A DNA stretch of 64,000 bases from JAUIIK01 sp963745675 (GCA_963745675.1 CAVUYM010000018.1:558001-622000); one strand, 5' to 3'. Positions 18,290 to 27,630 are shown, counted from the stretch's first letter. A program made the numbers and translations. The notes: a model not told the origin generated them from the letters alone.

Positions 18290-18316
18290 AAAAAAGCCCC
18301 CCTACTGTGGGAGGCT
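18290..18316 (-). terminator. Intrinsic terminator (attenuator) in the ilvB leader
   Basis: On the minus strand AGCCTCCC (18316-18309) pairs with GGGGGGCT (18302-18295) around a 6-base loop, followed at once by a run of U. It lies 44 bases after the leader-peptide stop and 64 bases before ilvB. GGGAGCGCG (18360-18352), immediately after the leader stop, can instead pair with CGCG-AGC-CTCCC (18320-18309), which contains the ascending arm. That gives the mutually exclusive antiterminator expected of transcription attenuation. Confidence 0.8.
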
Positions 18317-18360
18317 CGCGTCTTTCATCATTCTGTGTCTCTGGTCTAGCGCGCGCTCCC

Positions 18361-18492
18361 TTATATGTGGCTCGTAATAAGAAGTACTACGAGTACAAGG
18401 ATAAGGCTAAGAAGGACGATGGAGCGCACGTCAACACGCGCCGGGGTGACGGCCAGTTCGGCAACCTTCACTTCTGGGCGACGATAAGACAT
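18361..18492 (-). CDS. Branched-chain amino acid leader peptide of ilvBNC
   Basis: A 43-codon frame starts at ATG 18492 (MSYRRPEVKVAELAVTPARV...). Its last 22 codons (or a shorter peptide from GTG 18429) read RSIVLLSLILVLVVLLITSH plus a final Ile. In that stretch 15 residues are Ile, Leu or Val, with four Ile and four Val codons. It lies 51 bases downstream of a consensus promoter and just before a terminator with a competing antiterminator arm. This is the arrangement of ilv leader peptides: ribosome stalling on Ile/Leu/Val codons would prevent termination. GAAGGA lies 13 bases before the ATG, a rather long spacing. A small membrane peptide is the alternative, but position argues for attenuation. 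Confidence 0.8.
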   Translation of the reverse strand: MSYRRPEVKVAELAVTPARVDVRSIVLLSLILVLVVLLITSHI

Positions 18493-18542
18493 AGGTGTGC
18501 GGCTATCCTTCACGCTGTGCCTGCGCAAACGCTATCCTGCGC

Positions 18543-18571
18543 ATGATACGCAGACCGTAAAGTCCTGTCAA
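18543..18571 (-). promoter_or_regulatory. Sigma-70 promoter of ilvBNC
   Basis: TTGACA (18571-18566) and TATCAT (18548-18543) are separated by exactly 17 bases on the minus strand. The inferred start near 18536 gives a leader of about 310 bases that includes the leader peptide and attenuator. Confidence 0.75.
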
Positions 18572-18629
18572 GGGATTTGTGCCACCGATTCGTCCTGTTC
18601 CTCATTTCAATCGAGAAAAGCGCTCGATA

Positions 18630-18658
18630 TTGGCGACCGGACAGCAGTGTGCTAGGAT
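18630..18658 (+). promoter_or_regulatory. Promoter of tRNA-Arg
   Basis: TTGGCG at 18630-18635 and TAGGAT at 18653-18658 are spaced 17 bases and end 36 bases before the tRNA. It is back to back with the ilv promoter. Confidence 0.55.
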
Positions 18659-18694
18659 GTGGCTTGGCTCGTTGATACGTTGGCGAGCTAAGAC

Positions 18695-18767
18695 GCGCCC
18701 GTAGCTCAGTGGATAGAGCGCTTGGTTGCGGACCAAGAGGCCGGAGGTTCGAATCCTCCCGGGCGTA
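18695..18767 (+). tRNA. tRNA-Arg (anticodon GCG)
   Basis: The acceptor stem is GCGCCCG/CGGGCGT with a terminal G-T pair, and the anticodon stem CTTGG/CCAAG has loop TTGCGGA. G34 is unusual: the common bacterial tRNA for CGC/CGT has A34 edited to inosine. CCA is not encoded. Confidence 0.92.
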
Positions 18768-18775
18768 CCTCCATC

Positions 18776-18810
18776 ACTCACCGGTCTTCGATCGGTGAGT
18801 TTTCTGTTTT
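18776..18810 (+). terminator. Intrinsic terminator after tRNA-Arg
   Basis: An 8-bp stem ACTCACCG/CGGTGAGT followed by TTTCTGTTTT, nine bases after the tRNA. The downstream tRNA-Ser therefore needs its own promoter; a perfect TATAAT lies at 18830-18835 but no good -35 is visible. Confidence 0.8.
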
Positions 18811-18842
18811 CTGGCACCCAGACCTCCGGTATAATCTGCGGT

Positions 18843-18930
18843 GGAGAGGTGTCCGAGTGGTTTAAGGTGCTGCTCTCGAAAAGCAGTGTGGGGTAATCCC
18901 CCACCGTGGGTTCGAATCCCACCCTCTCCG
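18843..18930 (+). tRNA. tRNA-Ser (anticodon CGA)
   Basis: A type II tRNA with acceptor GGAGAGG/CCTCTCC and a long variable arm (GTGGGGTAATCCCCCAC). Anticodon loop CTCGAAA. It decodes TCG. Confidence 0.94.
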
Positions 18931-18963
18931 CCGCGATTCAACCGCACGGAATCGCAACCGTCT

Positions 18964-19057
18964 GGAAGGGTCGCATAGTCTGGCCTAGTGCGCGCGACTG
19001 GAAATCGCGTAGGCGGGTCCTCTCGCCTCGTGGGTTCGAATCCCACCCCTTCCGCCA
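18964..19057 (+). tRNA. tRNA-Ser (anticodon GGA)
   Basis: A type II tRNA with acceptor GGAAGGG/CCCTTCC, anticodon stem CGCGA/TCGCG with loop CTGGAAA, a long variable arm and an encoded CCA. It decodes TCC/TCT. It follows tRNA-Ser(CGA) by 33 bases. Confidence 0.94.
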
Positions 19058-19150
19058 ACTTGAGGACGTTCTCCGGCGCGCCGGGCCGTTGACATTTGCC
19101 TACGGTTTGGGCTACGAATGTCCGGGTCGCTTCCGCGCTAGGACACGGCA

Positions 19151-19939
19151 TTGACAAGTCCCGAGATGATGATCGAAATCTGTGGAGTACCCGAATTCTG
19201 GCAGCGTTTGCTGGCGTCAGAACACGCGATTCTGTTGCTCGACTACGATGGCACCCTCGCCCCCTTCCACCCTGAGCGCATGCTCGCCACACCACTTGAC
19301 GGCGTTCTTCCGGCTCTGGAGCGATTGATCGATCTCGATGGAACGACGCTTGCGCTCGTCTCCGGACGGCCAGTAAGCGAAATTCAACAGCTGACCGGCT
19401 TGGACAACCTCATCATCGCCGGCACCCACGGCTTCGAGATTTTTCGCCCTGGCACAGGCATCGCCCGGATGTTGCCAGACGATGTGACCGGCGCACGCCT
19501 GGACGCGATTGACAAAATCGCGACGGAGATCGTTGGTGACGAGCTGGCAGAACGCAAGATCGCAACGGTTGCCCTCCACACTCGCAAGCTCAAACCGGAG
19601 ACGGCAACGGAAGCCGAACGGCGTTTCATGGACCTTGTCACACCACTCGTTGGCGACGAGCTTGAAGTGCGGGACTTCAATGGCGGCGTCGAGGTGCGAG
19701 TACCTGCCCGCAATAAGGGCGTTGCTATCAGAGAAATCATCTCCGAGCTCCCGCCGGCCGATCTCATCGTCTACGTTGGAGACGACGACACTGATGAAGA
19801 TGCCTTCAAGGCGCTGCCTGATCAGGGTATCGGGATCAAGGTCGGTCCACCCGAGAGCCAATCGGCCGCGTCGGGGCGACTCGCAAACTGTGACGACGTA
19901 CTTCGTTTCCTCAACAACTGGATTGCGACAAGATCATGA
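19151..19939 (+). CDS. otsB: Trehalose-6-phosphate phosphatase
   Basis: A 262-residue HAD-superfamily phosphatase. Motif I is LLDYDGTLAPF (nucleophile Asp), motif II VSGRPVSEI and motif IV VYVGDDDTDEDAF. It removes phosphate from trehalose-6-phosphate to give trehalose, an osmo- and desiccation protectant. A TTG start at 19151 and an ATG at 19166 (MMIEICGVPEFW) are both possible. The stop overlaps the otsA start (ATGA), so phosphatase and synthase are coupled. Confidence 0.93.
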   Translation: MTSPEMMIEICGVPEFWQRLLASEHAILLLDYDGTLAPFHPERMLATPLDGVLPALERLIDLDGTTLALVSGRPVSEIQQLTGLDNLIIAGTHGFEIFRPGTGIARMLPDDVTGARLDAIDKIATEIVGDELAERKIATVALHTRKLKPETATEAERRFMDLVTPLVGDELEVRDFNGGVEVRVPARNKGVAIREIISELPPADLIVYVGDDDTDEDAFKALPDQGIGIKVGPPESQSAASGRLANCDDVLRFLNNWIATRS

Positions 19940-21477
19940 CCGTGAACGGAAATCGCTCAGATTCTCGCCTCATCGTCGCCTCCAACCGACTTCCCCTGTC
20001 ACTGAACCGCAGCCCGAGCGGCGGCTGGGAAGCGCAACCGGCAGCCGGCGGTCTCGTCCACGCCTTGAAGTATGTGCTCGAACAGCGTGGTGGTAAGTGG
20101 TTCGGATGGTCCGGAGTAGCCACCGATGACGGCGTTTCTGAAGCTCTGGAAGCTGCCTCCAAGGAGCTTGCCTATGAGATGCGACCTGTCCCACTAAGCG
20201 CCGACCAGGTTGAGAATTACTACTTTGGTTTTTCCAATGAGGTCCTGTGGCCACTCTTTCACGATATGGTCTCGCGCTGTCAATTTATTCCGGCCTATTG
20301 GCAGTCATACGACGAGGTCAATGCGCTCTTCGCTCGTCAAATTGCCGCTGAGACTTCTGACCAGGATTTCATCTGGGTTCAGGATTATCATCTGATCAGC
20401 GTCGCTCGTCACCTCAAACGCATTGGCAAACGACGTCGCACGGGATTCTTCCTCCATATTCCGTTCCCTCCGGTGGATATTTATCTGAAAATGCCATGGC
20501 GTTTTCAAATCCTAGAAGCCCTGCTCGCGTACGATACTGTTGGATTCCAGACCGTTCGCGACGTCCAGAATTTCGTCAGCTGTGTGCGCGAACTACTCAC
20601 CGGAGTCACGGTGCATTCCGTCGATGACGTGTACGTCGCTTCTACTGGTGGCCACAACACCACGATTGGCAACTTCCCGATCGGCATCGATTTTCAGGAA
20701 TTTGACCGCCGGGCGTCGCTCGATTCCGTGAGCACTGAGGTCGCCCTCATGCACCAGCGCTTGCCGGACCGTCAGATCATCCTCGGCATCGACCGTCTCG
20801 ACTACACGAAGGGCATCCCGGAACGGCTTCACGCCTACCGCAATGCACTGCGCCGTTATCCGAAATTGATCGAGACGACTTCGATGCTCCAGGTGGTTGT
20901 GCCAAGTCGAGAGATCGTTACCGGTTACCGCTCGATGAAAGAGGAGGTAGAACGACTCGTCAGCGAGATTAACGGCGAATTCACCTTGCCCGGCTGGGTG
21001 CCGGTCCACTACCTCTTCCGCTCTCTGAGCATGACTGAACTCGTCGCCTACTACCGCGCCTCGCATATAAGTCTGGTGACACCGCTCAAAGACGGCATGA
21101 ATCTGATTTCCAAGGAGTATGTCGCTGCGAATGTAGATCTCAATGGATCGCTCATCCTCAGCGAATTCGCGGGTAGCGCCGCCCAGCTCTCGGAGTTCGC
21201 GATCCTCGTCAATCCACACGACGTCATCGGAACTGCTGACGCGATTTTGCGCGCGTTCGAAATGAACGAATCCGAATGCAAGTTCCGCATGCAGGCGATG
21301 CGGAAAATTATCGCTGAGACTGATGTCTTCTGGTGGACGAATGCGTTCCTGGCGGTAGCTACGGGGGGTGAAACGAAGTTGTCGCCGGCACAACACTACT
21401 TTGTACCGCGCAAGGATCTAGACCAGGAAGCGCCGTCAAGTGACATATTCCTGCAATCAGAGATGACTCGGCATTAA
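19936..21477 (+). CDS. otsA: Trehalose-6-phosphate synthase (GT20)
   Basis: A 513-residue retaining glycosyltransferase joining UDP- or ADP-glucose with glucose-6-phosphate. Blocks include LIVASNRLPLSLN, the GGLVHAL loop, WVQDYHLISVARHLK, LGIDRLDYTKGIPERL and the donor-site region LVTPLKDGMNLISKEYVA. Length is usual; the last ~30 residues are variable. It forms a two-gene trehalose operon with otsB. No terminator is obvious in the 75 bases before the convergent ribokinase gene. Confidence 0.95.
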   Translation: MTVNGNRSDSRLIVASNRLPLSLNRSPSGGWEAQPAAGGLVHALKYVLEQRGGKWFGWSGVATDDGVSEALEAASKELAYEMRPVPLSADQVENYYFGFSNEVLWPLFHDMVSRCQFIPAYWQSYDEVNALFARQIAAETSDQDFIWVQDYHLISVARHLKRIGKRRRTGFFLHIPFPPVDIYLKMPWRFQILEALLAYDTVGFQTVRDVQNFVSCVRELLTGVTVHSVDDVYVASTGGHNTTIGNFPIGIDFQEFDRRASLDSVSTEVALMHQRLPDRQIILGIDRLDYTKGIPERLHAYRNALRRYPKLIETTSMLQVVVPSREIVTGYRSMKEEVERLVSEINGEFTLPGWVPVHYLFRSLSMTELVAYYRASHISLVTPLKDGMNLISKEYVAANVDLNGSLILSEFAGSAAQLSEFAILVNPHDVIGTADAILRAFEMNESECKFRMQAMRKIIAETDVFWWTNAFLAVATGGETKLSPAQHYFVPRKDLDQEAPSSDIFLQSEMTRH

Positions 21478-21552
21478 CGCTATCGAACGCTTAGCCTTTC
21501 GATTGCCGCTTCTCGGAAATTGTAATCATGAAGTGGTTAAGCACACGAAGCG

Positions 21553-22476
21553 CTAACCCAGGCGGGTCGCTATTTCATCCCGCGACGGAAGCGACGGCTG
21601 CGCCCCGGCCCGGGTAGCCGCCAGTGATCCGGCAACCACACCAGCTCGGAGCGCATCTCCAAAACTCTCTCCGCTCGCGAGCCAGGCCGCAAATGCTCCG
21701 CAGAATGCATCGCCAGCCCCTGTTGTGTCGACCGCTTCGATCTCTAATGCCGCAACTCGCCACAGTTCACCAGCCTGAAACCCGATCGCGCCCGCCGATC
21801 CAAGCGTTATTACCGCGCTCCCACGGCAGACGTCCGCCAGTGCAGAGACATCGGTCTCGAGTGTCGCCAGCTCGATGGGGCGTCGAAGGAATTGACCGGC
21901 TTCGATCTCATTGCAAATGAGAATATCGACATTTCCCGCCAGCTTCAGGAGATGGTCAGAGAAGGGAGCGGCGTTTAGGACGACCCTCGCACCGCTGTCG
22001 CTATCAACAGCCAGCGCGATGACGTCAGGTGGCGCTTCGTTTGGCATGAGGATCAGGTCGAAGGCAGGACCGGATACTGCCTCTTCCAGCTGCCCGACAT
22101 CGACACGCTCGTTGGCTCCACCCACGGTGATGATCAGATTCTCGCCGGCCGGATCGACTGCAATTAGGGCGAGTCCTGACGACACACCTTCGAACACCCG
22201 CGAAGGGCTCAGGTCAATGCCTTCCCCTTCCATTTCCTGAAAGCGGGCTTGACCATATTCATCATCGCCAAAACCACCAACAAACGCGACGCTGGCTCCA
22301 GCTCTCGCTGCGGCAACCGCCTGGTTTGCTGCTTTGCCTCCAGGGTAGATGTTGAATCCATACGAAGCGACCGTCTCCCCGGGAAGCGGGAGACGGTTTG
22401 TCTGACAGACAAGGTCGGTGTTGGAACTGCCAATGACGAGAATGCGACCCTGACGACTACGACCAGTCATCGTCAT
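21553..22476 (-). CDS. rbsK: Ribokinase (PfkB family)
   Basis: About 307 residues from ATG 22476 (MTMTGRSRQGRILVIGSSNT); ATG 22470 is the other choice. PfkB signature 1 is YPGGKAANQAVAAARAGA, and signature 2 with the catalytic Asp is DTTGAGDAFCGAFAAWLA. It phosphorylates ribose or a related sugar at O5; the exact sugar is not readable from sequence. Its 5' end overlaps the transglutaminase gene by 20 bases, placing it last in that operon. No ribose transporter is nearby. Confidence 0.85.
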   Translation of the reverse strand: MTMTGRSRQGRILVIGSSNTDLVCQTNRLPLPGETVASYGFNIYPGGKAANQAVAAARAGASVAFVGGFGDDEYGQARFQEMEGEGIDLSPSRVFEGVSSGLALIAVDPAGENLIITVGGANERVDVGQLEEAVSGPAFDLILMPNEAPPDVIALAVDSDSGARVVLNAAPFSDHLLKLAGNVDILICNEIEAGQFLRRPIELATLETDVSALADVCRGSAVITLGSAGAIGFQAGELWRVAALEIEAVDTTGAGDAFCGAFAAWLASGESFGDALRAGVVAGSLAATRAGAQPSLPSRDEIATRLG

Positions 22477-25099
22477 CGAACTCCGTATGGTGATCAGAAC
22501 GCCAGAACAGCAGTCTTGAGGCAAAGTGACGCAGGAACAGTCCACGCAATCGCAGCCAGGCCTGGCGCGCTCGTAAGAGATCGGTCTGATTCGGCTTGAT
22601 CTGACCGTAGGTTTCCTGAACGTATAGATTCGTCAAATACCCAACCGGTTGCCGGCTACCCGATACCGTGCTCGAGATTTGTTCCGCATATTCGTTCGGC
22701 GTCATCGCCGCACGGGAAGGTATGCCGCCCCAGCTCGCTCCCCGAGAAAGTTTGGCGTACATCTGCGTCGAAGGTGACATTCCTCGTGTACCGCGCAGCC
22801 ATAGATAGGCGATCACCAGTATGGCTAATAGCAGAGAGAGTAGCCCAACTCGAAGAGCGAGTCCCGCCCGAGACGTGTTGTTCGAATTGGAGTCGATTGC
22901 ACCGGTTCCAGATGGCAGAAACGCGTTTTGCTCTTCGAAATCGATATTCGAATCGTTGAAACCATCTTCTAGACGTCCTTCGCCAGTGCCACCAGTACGC
23001 TCGTCACTCGGGGCGCTTCCACCACCGGCCGACGGCACCACATCACGATTGATTTCACTTCGAGCCGCCGTTGGCTCGAAGCCTATCCAGCCGTACTCTG
23101 GGAAGTAGACCTCTGGCCATGCATGAGCGTTCCGCTCGCGGTAGATAAATCCAGTATCGGATTCCTCATCGCTTGGAAAAAAACCGACTGACATGCGAGC
23201 CGGAATCCCGAGAGATCGGGCCATAACGATGAACGCCGAAGAGTAGTACTCACAATATCCTTCATGCGACGTAAACAGGACATAGTCGACGACATCTACA
23301 TCTTCAGGCGGAAAATCAATACGTTCGTTGTAGGCGATCGTTTCACGCAGGTAGCTTTCGAGCGCTTTCGCTTTATCGTAGGTGTTGGCCTGACCACCTG
23401 CGATCTCCTGGGCGAGCGCTTTGGTGCGATCGGTGACAGTATCCGGGAGCGCCAGATAGCGATCGAGGATCTCCTGCGGAACCTCTCCATTTGCCCGGCG
23501 TAGCTCGTCGCCGGTCGCGCCGCTGACGAATGCTTCGACACTGTACGTCCCACCTTCGACAAGCTCATCCTGGGCGCGCACGGCTTCGACATCGTCGAGC
23601 ACAGGGAATCGACCTCGGTAATTCAGCGCCTGGATCTTGTAGGTCGTCGGGTTGATTGTGTAGCTGACTTGAATGCCTTTGGCGATCAAGCCGGCCTGGA
23701 GGCCATCCAGCTGACGCGAGGGCAGTTTGCGATAGTCGGGTTCTGGTAACGGCGTCGGGGTTGGTGAAGCATCGGGCGTCGCCGTGCCAATATCCTGCGT
23801 TGCAACCGGCTCAGGATCGGGTGTGAGATCAACCGTCTGCAGTATCGAAACAAAGGGCCAGAGATCGGCCGGTATCGAATCTGGAGTGGCTGTCTGAACG
23901 TCGACGGAATCCTCAACATCACGCCAGGCCACCACAAGGTTAGTGCTGACATCTGAACTGACGAATGCTGCCGGGGAAAAGACGATACTGCCGCGAGCTC
24001 GTTCGATCTGCACGTCAAATGTTTGGCGCTCACGGTCGCGCGCGAAAGACGGATCAACAGGACGGCTCTCATCCGGACGAAGTTCGAACTGGGGCGGCAC
24101 TATGACTGGTTGGCCCTCTTCGACCGGCGGAGTCAAGTCCGATTCCCAGCCGCGCCCGGTGTACAGGTTATAGGTGTGTGCTTGAAGATAGGGCGCACGA
24201 TTCGGAGCAGTCACGATCACCACTGGATCATCACTGAGACTCAGGGGCCCGCCAAGCTGAAAGTCATCCTCGAAGGCGGCGAATCCGCCGACCCCGCCGC
24301 TGCCCGGACCGCGCAGACCGACGAACCAATCGTTCAACTGGTTTTCGATGCCGCGCCATGGGCCATCGACATCATGCCAGAGATTGTTCGCGGTACCGCT
24401 GCGCGCGTCCACCGGTATGACCCAGCCGAAGAAGATGACCGCTAGCGCAAGGTAGCTGGCGGCCCACATTCCACGCCACATTAACGTCGTTGGATACTCG
24501 ATTCGCACCCGTCGCCAGTTGATCTCACGCTGTAACAGGGTAAAGCGCATGAGTAGCAACAGGGCGACGAAGAGGAAGAGAACGAGAAGGCCTGTTGGCA
24601 CACGCAGACTGTATCCAAGGTTGAGAAGTAGCACGGTGCCGGGGAAAAACAGCGCTGCCCAGATCCAGCGCGCGCGAAAAATGAACCACATCGTCAGGTA
24701 GGCCATCGCAAAGGTGAGGATCGAAATGAACAGGACAAAGAGATAGAGGTCTTGAGCTTGATCGCCGTTAATGACCAGACGGATCCATTCTTCCCCGCGA
24801 TCCCACAGCCATTGCAACTTGTCTCTCGTGCCACCGATCGAATCATCGATGTAGCGGGTCATCGCGAAGACGACAGAGAGCAAGCCCACGACAAAACCAC
24901 CGAGATGCAGCACCGCCGAAGGTAGACGACGCCACTTGGAGACGACGAGCCCGGAGATAAGTCCGGCTGCCATGACTCCGGTCAGAATGCCCAAACCATC
25001 GGCCCAGTCGGCTCGCTGAATTGATACGACGGCGATGTAGACGATGAGGGCACTCAGTATTACCGTTGCCCAGCCTTCTCGTATCGCAATGCGCTGCAT
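22457..25099 (-). CDS. Membrane transglutaminase-like protein (TgpA/DUF3488-DUF4129 type)
   Basis: An 880-residue protein. The first ~235 residues hold about six or seven membrane segments. A large outside region follows, with a Pro/Thr spacer around residues 440-460. The transglutaminase core has the catalytic Cys616 (GYCEYYSSAF) and His659 (NAHAWPEVY), with GFEPTA as third site. One more membrane segment (LALRVGLLSLLLAILVIAYL) leads to a C-terminal DUF4129 region. Family members crosslink or cleave at the cell surface; substrates are largely unknown. The moxR-DUF58-transglutaminase order is the standard setting. Unlike its neighbours it has no frameshift. Confidence 0.88.
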   Translation of the reverse strand: MQRIAIREGWATVILSALIVYIAVVSIQRADWADGLGILTGVMAAGLISGLVVSKWRRLPSAVLHLGGFVVGLLSVVFAMTRYIDDSIGGTRDKLQWLWDRGEEWIRLVINGDQAQDLYLFVLFISILTFAMAYLTMWFIFRARWIWAALFFPGTVLLLNLGYSLRVPTGLLVLFLFVALLLLMRFTLLQREINWRRVRIEYPTTLMWRGMWAASYLALAVIFFGWVIPVDARSGTANNLWHDVDGPWRGIENQLNDWFVGLRGPGSGGVGGFAAFEDDFQLGGPLSLSDDPVVIVTAPNRAPYLQAHTYNLYTGRGWESDLTPPVEEGQPVIVPPQFELRPDESRPVDPSFARDRERQTFDVQIERARGSIVFSPAAFVSSDVSTNLVVAWRDVEDSVDVQTATPDSIPADLWPFVSILQTVDLTPDPEPVATQDIGTATPDASPTPTPLPEPDYRKLPSRQLDGLQAGLIAKGIQVSYTINPTTYKIQALNYRGRFPVLDDVEAVRAQDELVEGGTYSVEAFVSGATGDELRRANGEVPQEILDRYLALPDTVTDRTKALAQEIAGGQANTYDKAKALESYLRETIAYNERIDFPPEDVDVVDYVLFTSHEGYCEYYSSAFIVMARSLGIPARMSVGFFPSDEESDTGFIYRERNAHAWPEVYFPEYGWIGFEPTAARSEINRDVVPSAGGGSAPSDERTGGTGEGRLEDGFNDSNIDFEEQNAFLPSGTGAIDSNSNNTSRAGLALRVGLLSLLLAILVIAYLWLRGTRGMSPSTQMYAKLSRGASWGGIPSRAAMTPNEYAEQISSTVSGSRQPVGYLTNLYVQETYGQIKPNQTDLLRARQAWLRLRGLFLRHFASRLLFWRSDHHTEFDDDDWS

Positions 25100-25135
25100 G
25101 AATGTTTCTCCTCGACCTACGCCGCTGGCGTACTA

Positions 25136-26368
25136 TCAGGCGCCAAGAATGGCGGCATATGACGATTGTGATTGATCAATTGCCTGCTGGGCTAGATTGC
25201 TCCTGTACGCGCTCAGTCCTGTTTTACGAGCTGTAACTACAAACCAGGCTAACGCTGCTACAAATAATGTACCAAGCAACAGGACCATCGCCAGGATTCC
25301 CAATGCCTGTCCGGCGGACGGATCGGCGCCGGCTTCGATTCCCGTTAGTGAGTAAATGAATCCGACGGACAAAGCGTTCCATCCAGCGTGCATGGCCGTC
25401 CCGGCCACGAAGTAGGGCAGGAACCCGCGACCCGTCTCACGCATGCGGTACCAGCCCATGACGACTATCGTGGTTGCGGCCAGATGCATGATCACGACCG
25501 GCGCTCGAACGAGGATAAATGTATGCCACGAAGCGCCTGCTCCAAGCGTATAGCCGACGCCTTCAAAGAGCGCAAATCCCAGGCTGGAGGCTACAGCTGC
25601 CAGGAAGGCGTCGGTCCTCGTGACAACCTCTCGCCGAGATAAAACGAGTATCGCGCCCAGTGCTTTCACGAACTCTTCACTAAGCGGCGCGATGATCGCA
25701 ACAACCGCAAAGAGTGCCAACGCTATCGTCGGGGATTCAACAATGTCAGGCAACTTGGTGGACGTGGCGCTGGTTCCGGAATCCTCGATGTACGCGCTGA
25801 TTCGATCTCCCAGGTTGGGATCGAGTTCGAAGTCGGGATTGTCGATCAGAATACCTGCAAAGGCAGCGACCAGGATAAACACGAGCGAGAGACCTTGTAT
25901 GACCATCAGCAAGAGCGGCGCGATGAAGACTCCCCAGGCGCCGGACAAGACGACTGTTCGCAGTGGGAGCTTGCGCTCTGGCATCCAGCTCACGGCAAGC
26001 CTCAGAAAAAACGCACCGACGGCGGCGAAACCGAGAATCGCGAGAAGCGGCGCAAAATACGAGCCCCGCTCGATAACGTCCGAACCGAAGCCTATGCCGA
26101 CGACTATCGCGAAGACGGCGAAGCTCAACCACGCAGGCGGCAAGCTCGTGGAACCGTCATTGGGTTGGCGCCGCTGCCGCACAAGCGCCAGGAGCCAGGC
26201 TATCCCCACGACGACGGCAAACAGTGCGAAACCAGCAAGTGCGCCCCACTGATCGGCGGCGTCCGGACGGCTTGATGCCAATATGATCGCCAACGCATAG
26301 CCCACCGTGATGAGTAGACCGAAGGCGACGATAAATCCGGCTAGCACTCGCTGGACGGTCGTGTTCAC
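25136..26368 (-). CDS. PrsW-family intramembrane metalloprotease
   Basis: A 410-residue polytopic membrane protein with roughly nine hydrophobic segments. The PrsW (M82) signatures are PLSEEFVKALG (E231-E232), GFALFEGVGYTLG and the later His in HLAATTIVVMGWY and HAGWNALSVGF. PrsW in Bacillus cleaves an anti-sigma factor in response to cell-envelope stress. No sigma/anti-sigma pair is visible here, so the substrate is unknown. The GTG start overlaps the DUF58 stop by 3-4 bases, making it part of the moxR operon. Confidence 0.85.
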   Translation of the reverse strand: MNTTVQRVLAGFIVAFGLLITVGYALAIILASSRPDAADQWGALAGFALFAVVVGIAWLLALVRQRRQPNDGSTSLPPAWLSFAVFAIVVGIGFGSDVIERGSYFAPLLAILGFAAVGAFFLRLAVSWMPERKLPLRTVVLSGAWGVFIAPLLLMVIQGLSLVFILVAAFAGILIDNPDFELDPNLGDRISAYIEDSGTSATSTKLPDIVESPTIALALFAVVAIIAPLSEEFVKALGAILVLSRREVVTRTDAFLAAVASSLGFALFEGVGYTLGAGASWHTFILVRAPVVIMHLAATTIVVMGWYRMRETGRGFLPYFVAGTAMHAGWNALSVGFIYSLTGIEAGADPSAGQALGILAMVLLLGTLFVAALAWFVVTARKTGLSAYRSNLAQQAIDQSQSSYAAILGA

Positions 26369-27630
26369 CAGCGCCTCGCCGTGACCCCTGCCGAATGGGT
26401 CGACAATGCTTGACTAATATCGTCACCGTACTTGACCAGATACGTTGGGATATTGACCGAAGCAAGGTCGCTGACGACCATGAGACTCGACTCCTGGCCG
26501 CCGAACGTATTCGGTTCAATGACGACTGACACGGTCTGCACGTTGCGGGTCACGATATTGATTACCGCTTGCACCCATGACTCGTCGGTCGAGGGAGTGA
26601 TCGTAATGACCGTGCTGTTGCGGGTGAATAGACCGCCCTCAGCGATAAGCAGCTCGGCAAGCGGCATGTCGCCGTTGGCTCTCGCGACGGCCAGCTGCTC
26701 GAGGATCTTCAGCATCTGGCGCCCACCACGGTCTGCCGGAATGACGGTCGTAGGAGATTCATTGACGATCAGCCCAACATTGCGATTCTGGTTCAGGAAA
26801 TGACGTGCCAGAGATGCCGCAATCGTCACGCCATACTCTTCGGTCGAATCCAGCCAGAACGACAGCGGCACATCTGACGTTTGCATAGCCGGCATCGCCG
26901 AGCCGCCCAATGCGCCGGCCTGGACCGCGGCATCCAGATCGAGAACGATCCAGAGATCGGCCGTCGGATCAAGCTCGAATTCCTTAACCATCAACTGCCC
27001 GGTGCGAGCTGTCGCGCTCCAGGCGATGCGATTGAAGCGTCCCCGGGAAAGTAGTCGCGAACACCGGCGGCGTTCGGAGTCACAAAGGGCGTTCGCCGCT
27101 GGATCGCCGATCCACCGGGAAGCTCTCCGACCGGCAGCGCGAAAGCGCTCAAGTCAACCGTCGCCGGATAAATCAGAAGCTCCGTCGTTTCCGGAATAAC
27201 CCGATAACGTGGAAATAGCCCAAACGGATCGCCGCTACGAAGCAGCATCGGTCCGATCCGAAATAGTCCGCGACGTGCTGCAACGGAGTCGACGCGCCAG
27301 CGATTCGAATCGTGACCGCCGAGATGCACGACTTTGGAAACTAGGTGCCCCGGCAGGCTCGACTGATCGAGGAGCTCCACCCAGAGTTTTCCGAGACGAC
27401 TATCGTTGCGCACCCGAATGCGTTCCTGAAACGTCTGCCCTACCTGAGCCCGGTCGGAGCGGGCATCACGCTGACACGGTGACCCCACGCAGGCTAAGCA
27501 AGCTCCAGATATAGGCAACCGCCAGCAGGCCGATGAAGGTGAAGAAAACGTTGTCGAGAACGTCCCACTGATTGAGCTGCGCCAGGATCAGGATGACAAG
27601 CGCGATGATCGCAAGCTTGAGCCCGTTCAC
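26365..27630 (-). CDS. DUF58 domain protein (two frameshifts)
   Basis: The start is GTG 27630 with GGAGG five bases upstream. The first ~50 residues hold two membrane segments (LAIIALVILILAQL and FFTFIGLLAVAYIWSLL). One extra base near 27470-27476 shifts into the beta-rich region (DRAQVGQTFQERIRVRNDS, FRIGPMLLRSGDPFGLF). The DUF58 core GVRDYFPGDA is then interrupted by a one-base loss near 27034 (reconstructed FNRIAWSATARTGQLMVKEF). It continues to a vWA-like end (DLWIVLDLDA, LIVNESPTTVIPADRGGRQM). DUF58 proteins pair with MoxR ATPases; their function is poorly defined. Confidence 0.8.

Noticed and set aside
18602..19295. Minus-strand frames containing GFEPTVGDYPT and GGIRTHGGG peptides
   Set aside because: They are translations of the antisense strand of the tRNA-Arg and tRNA-Ser genes, a well-known false-protein pattern.
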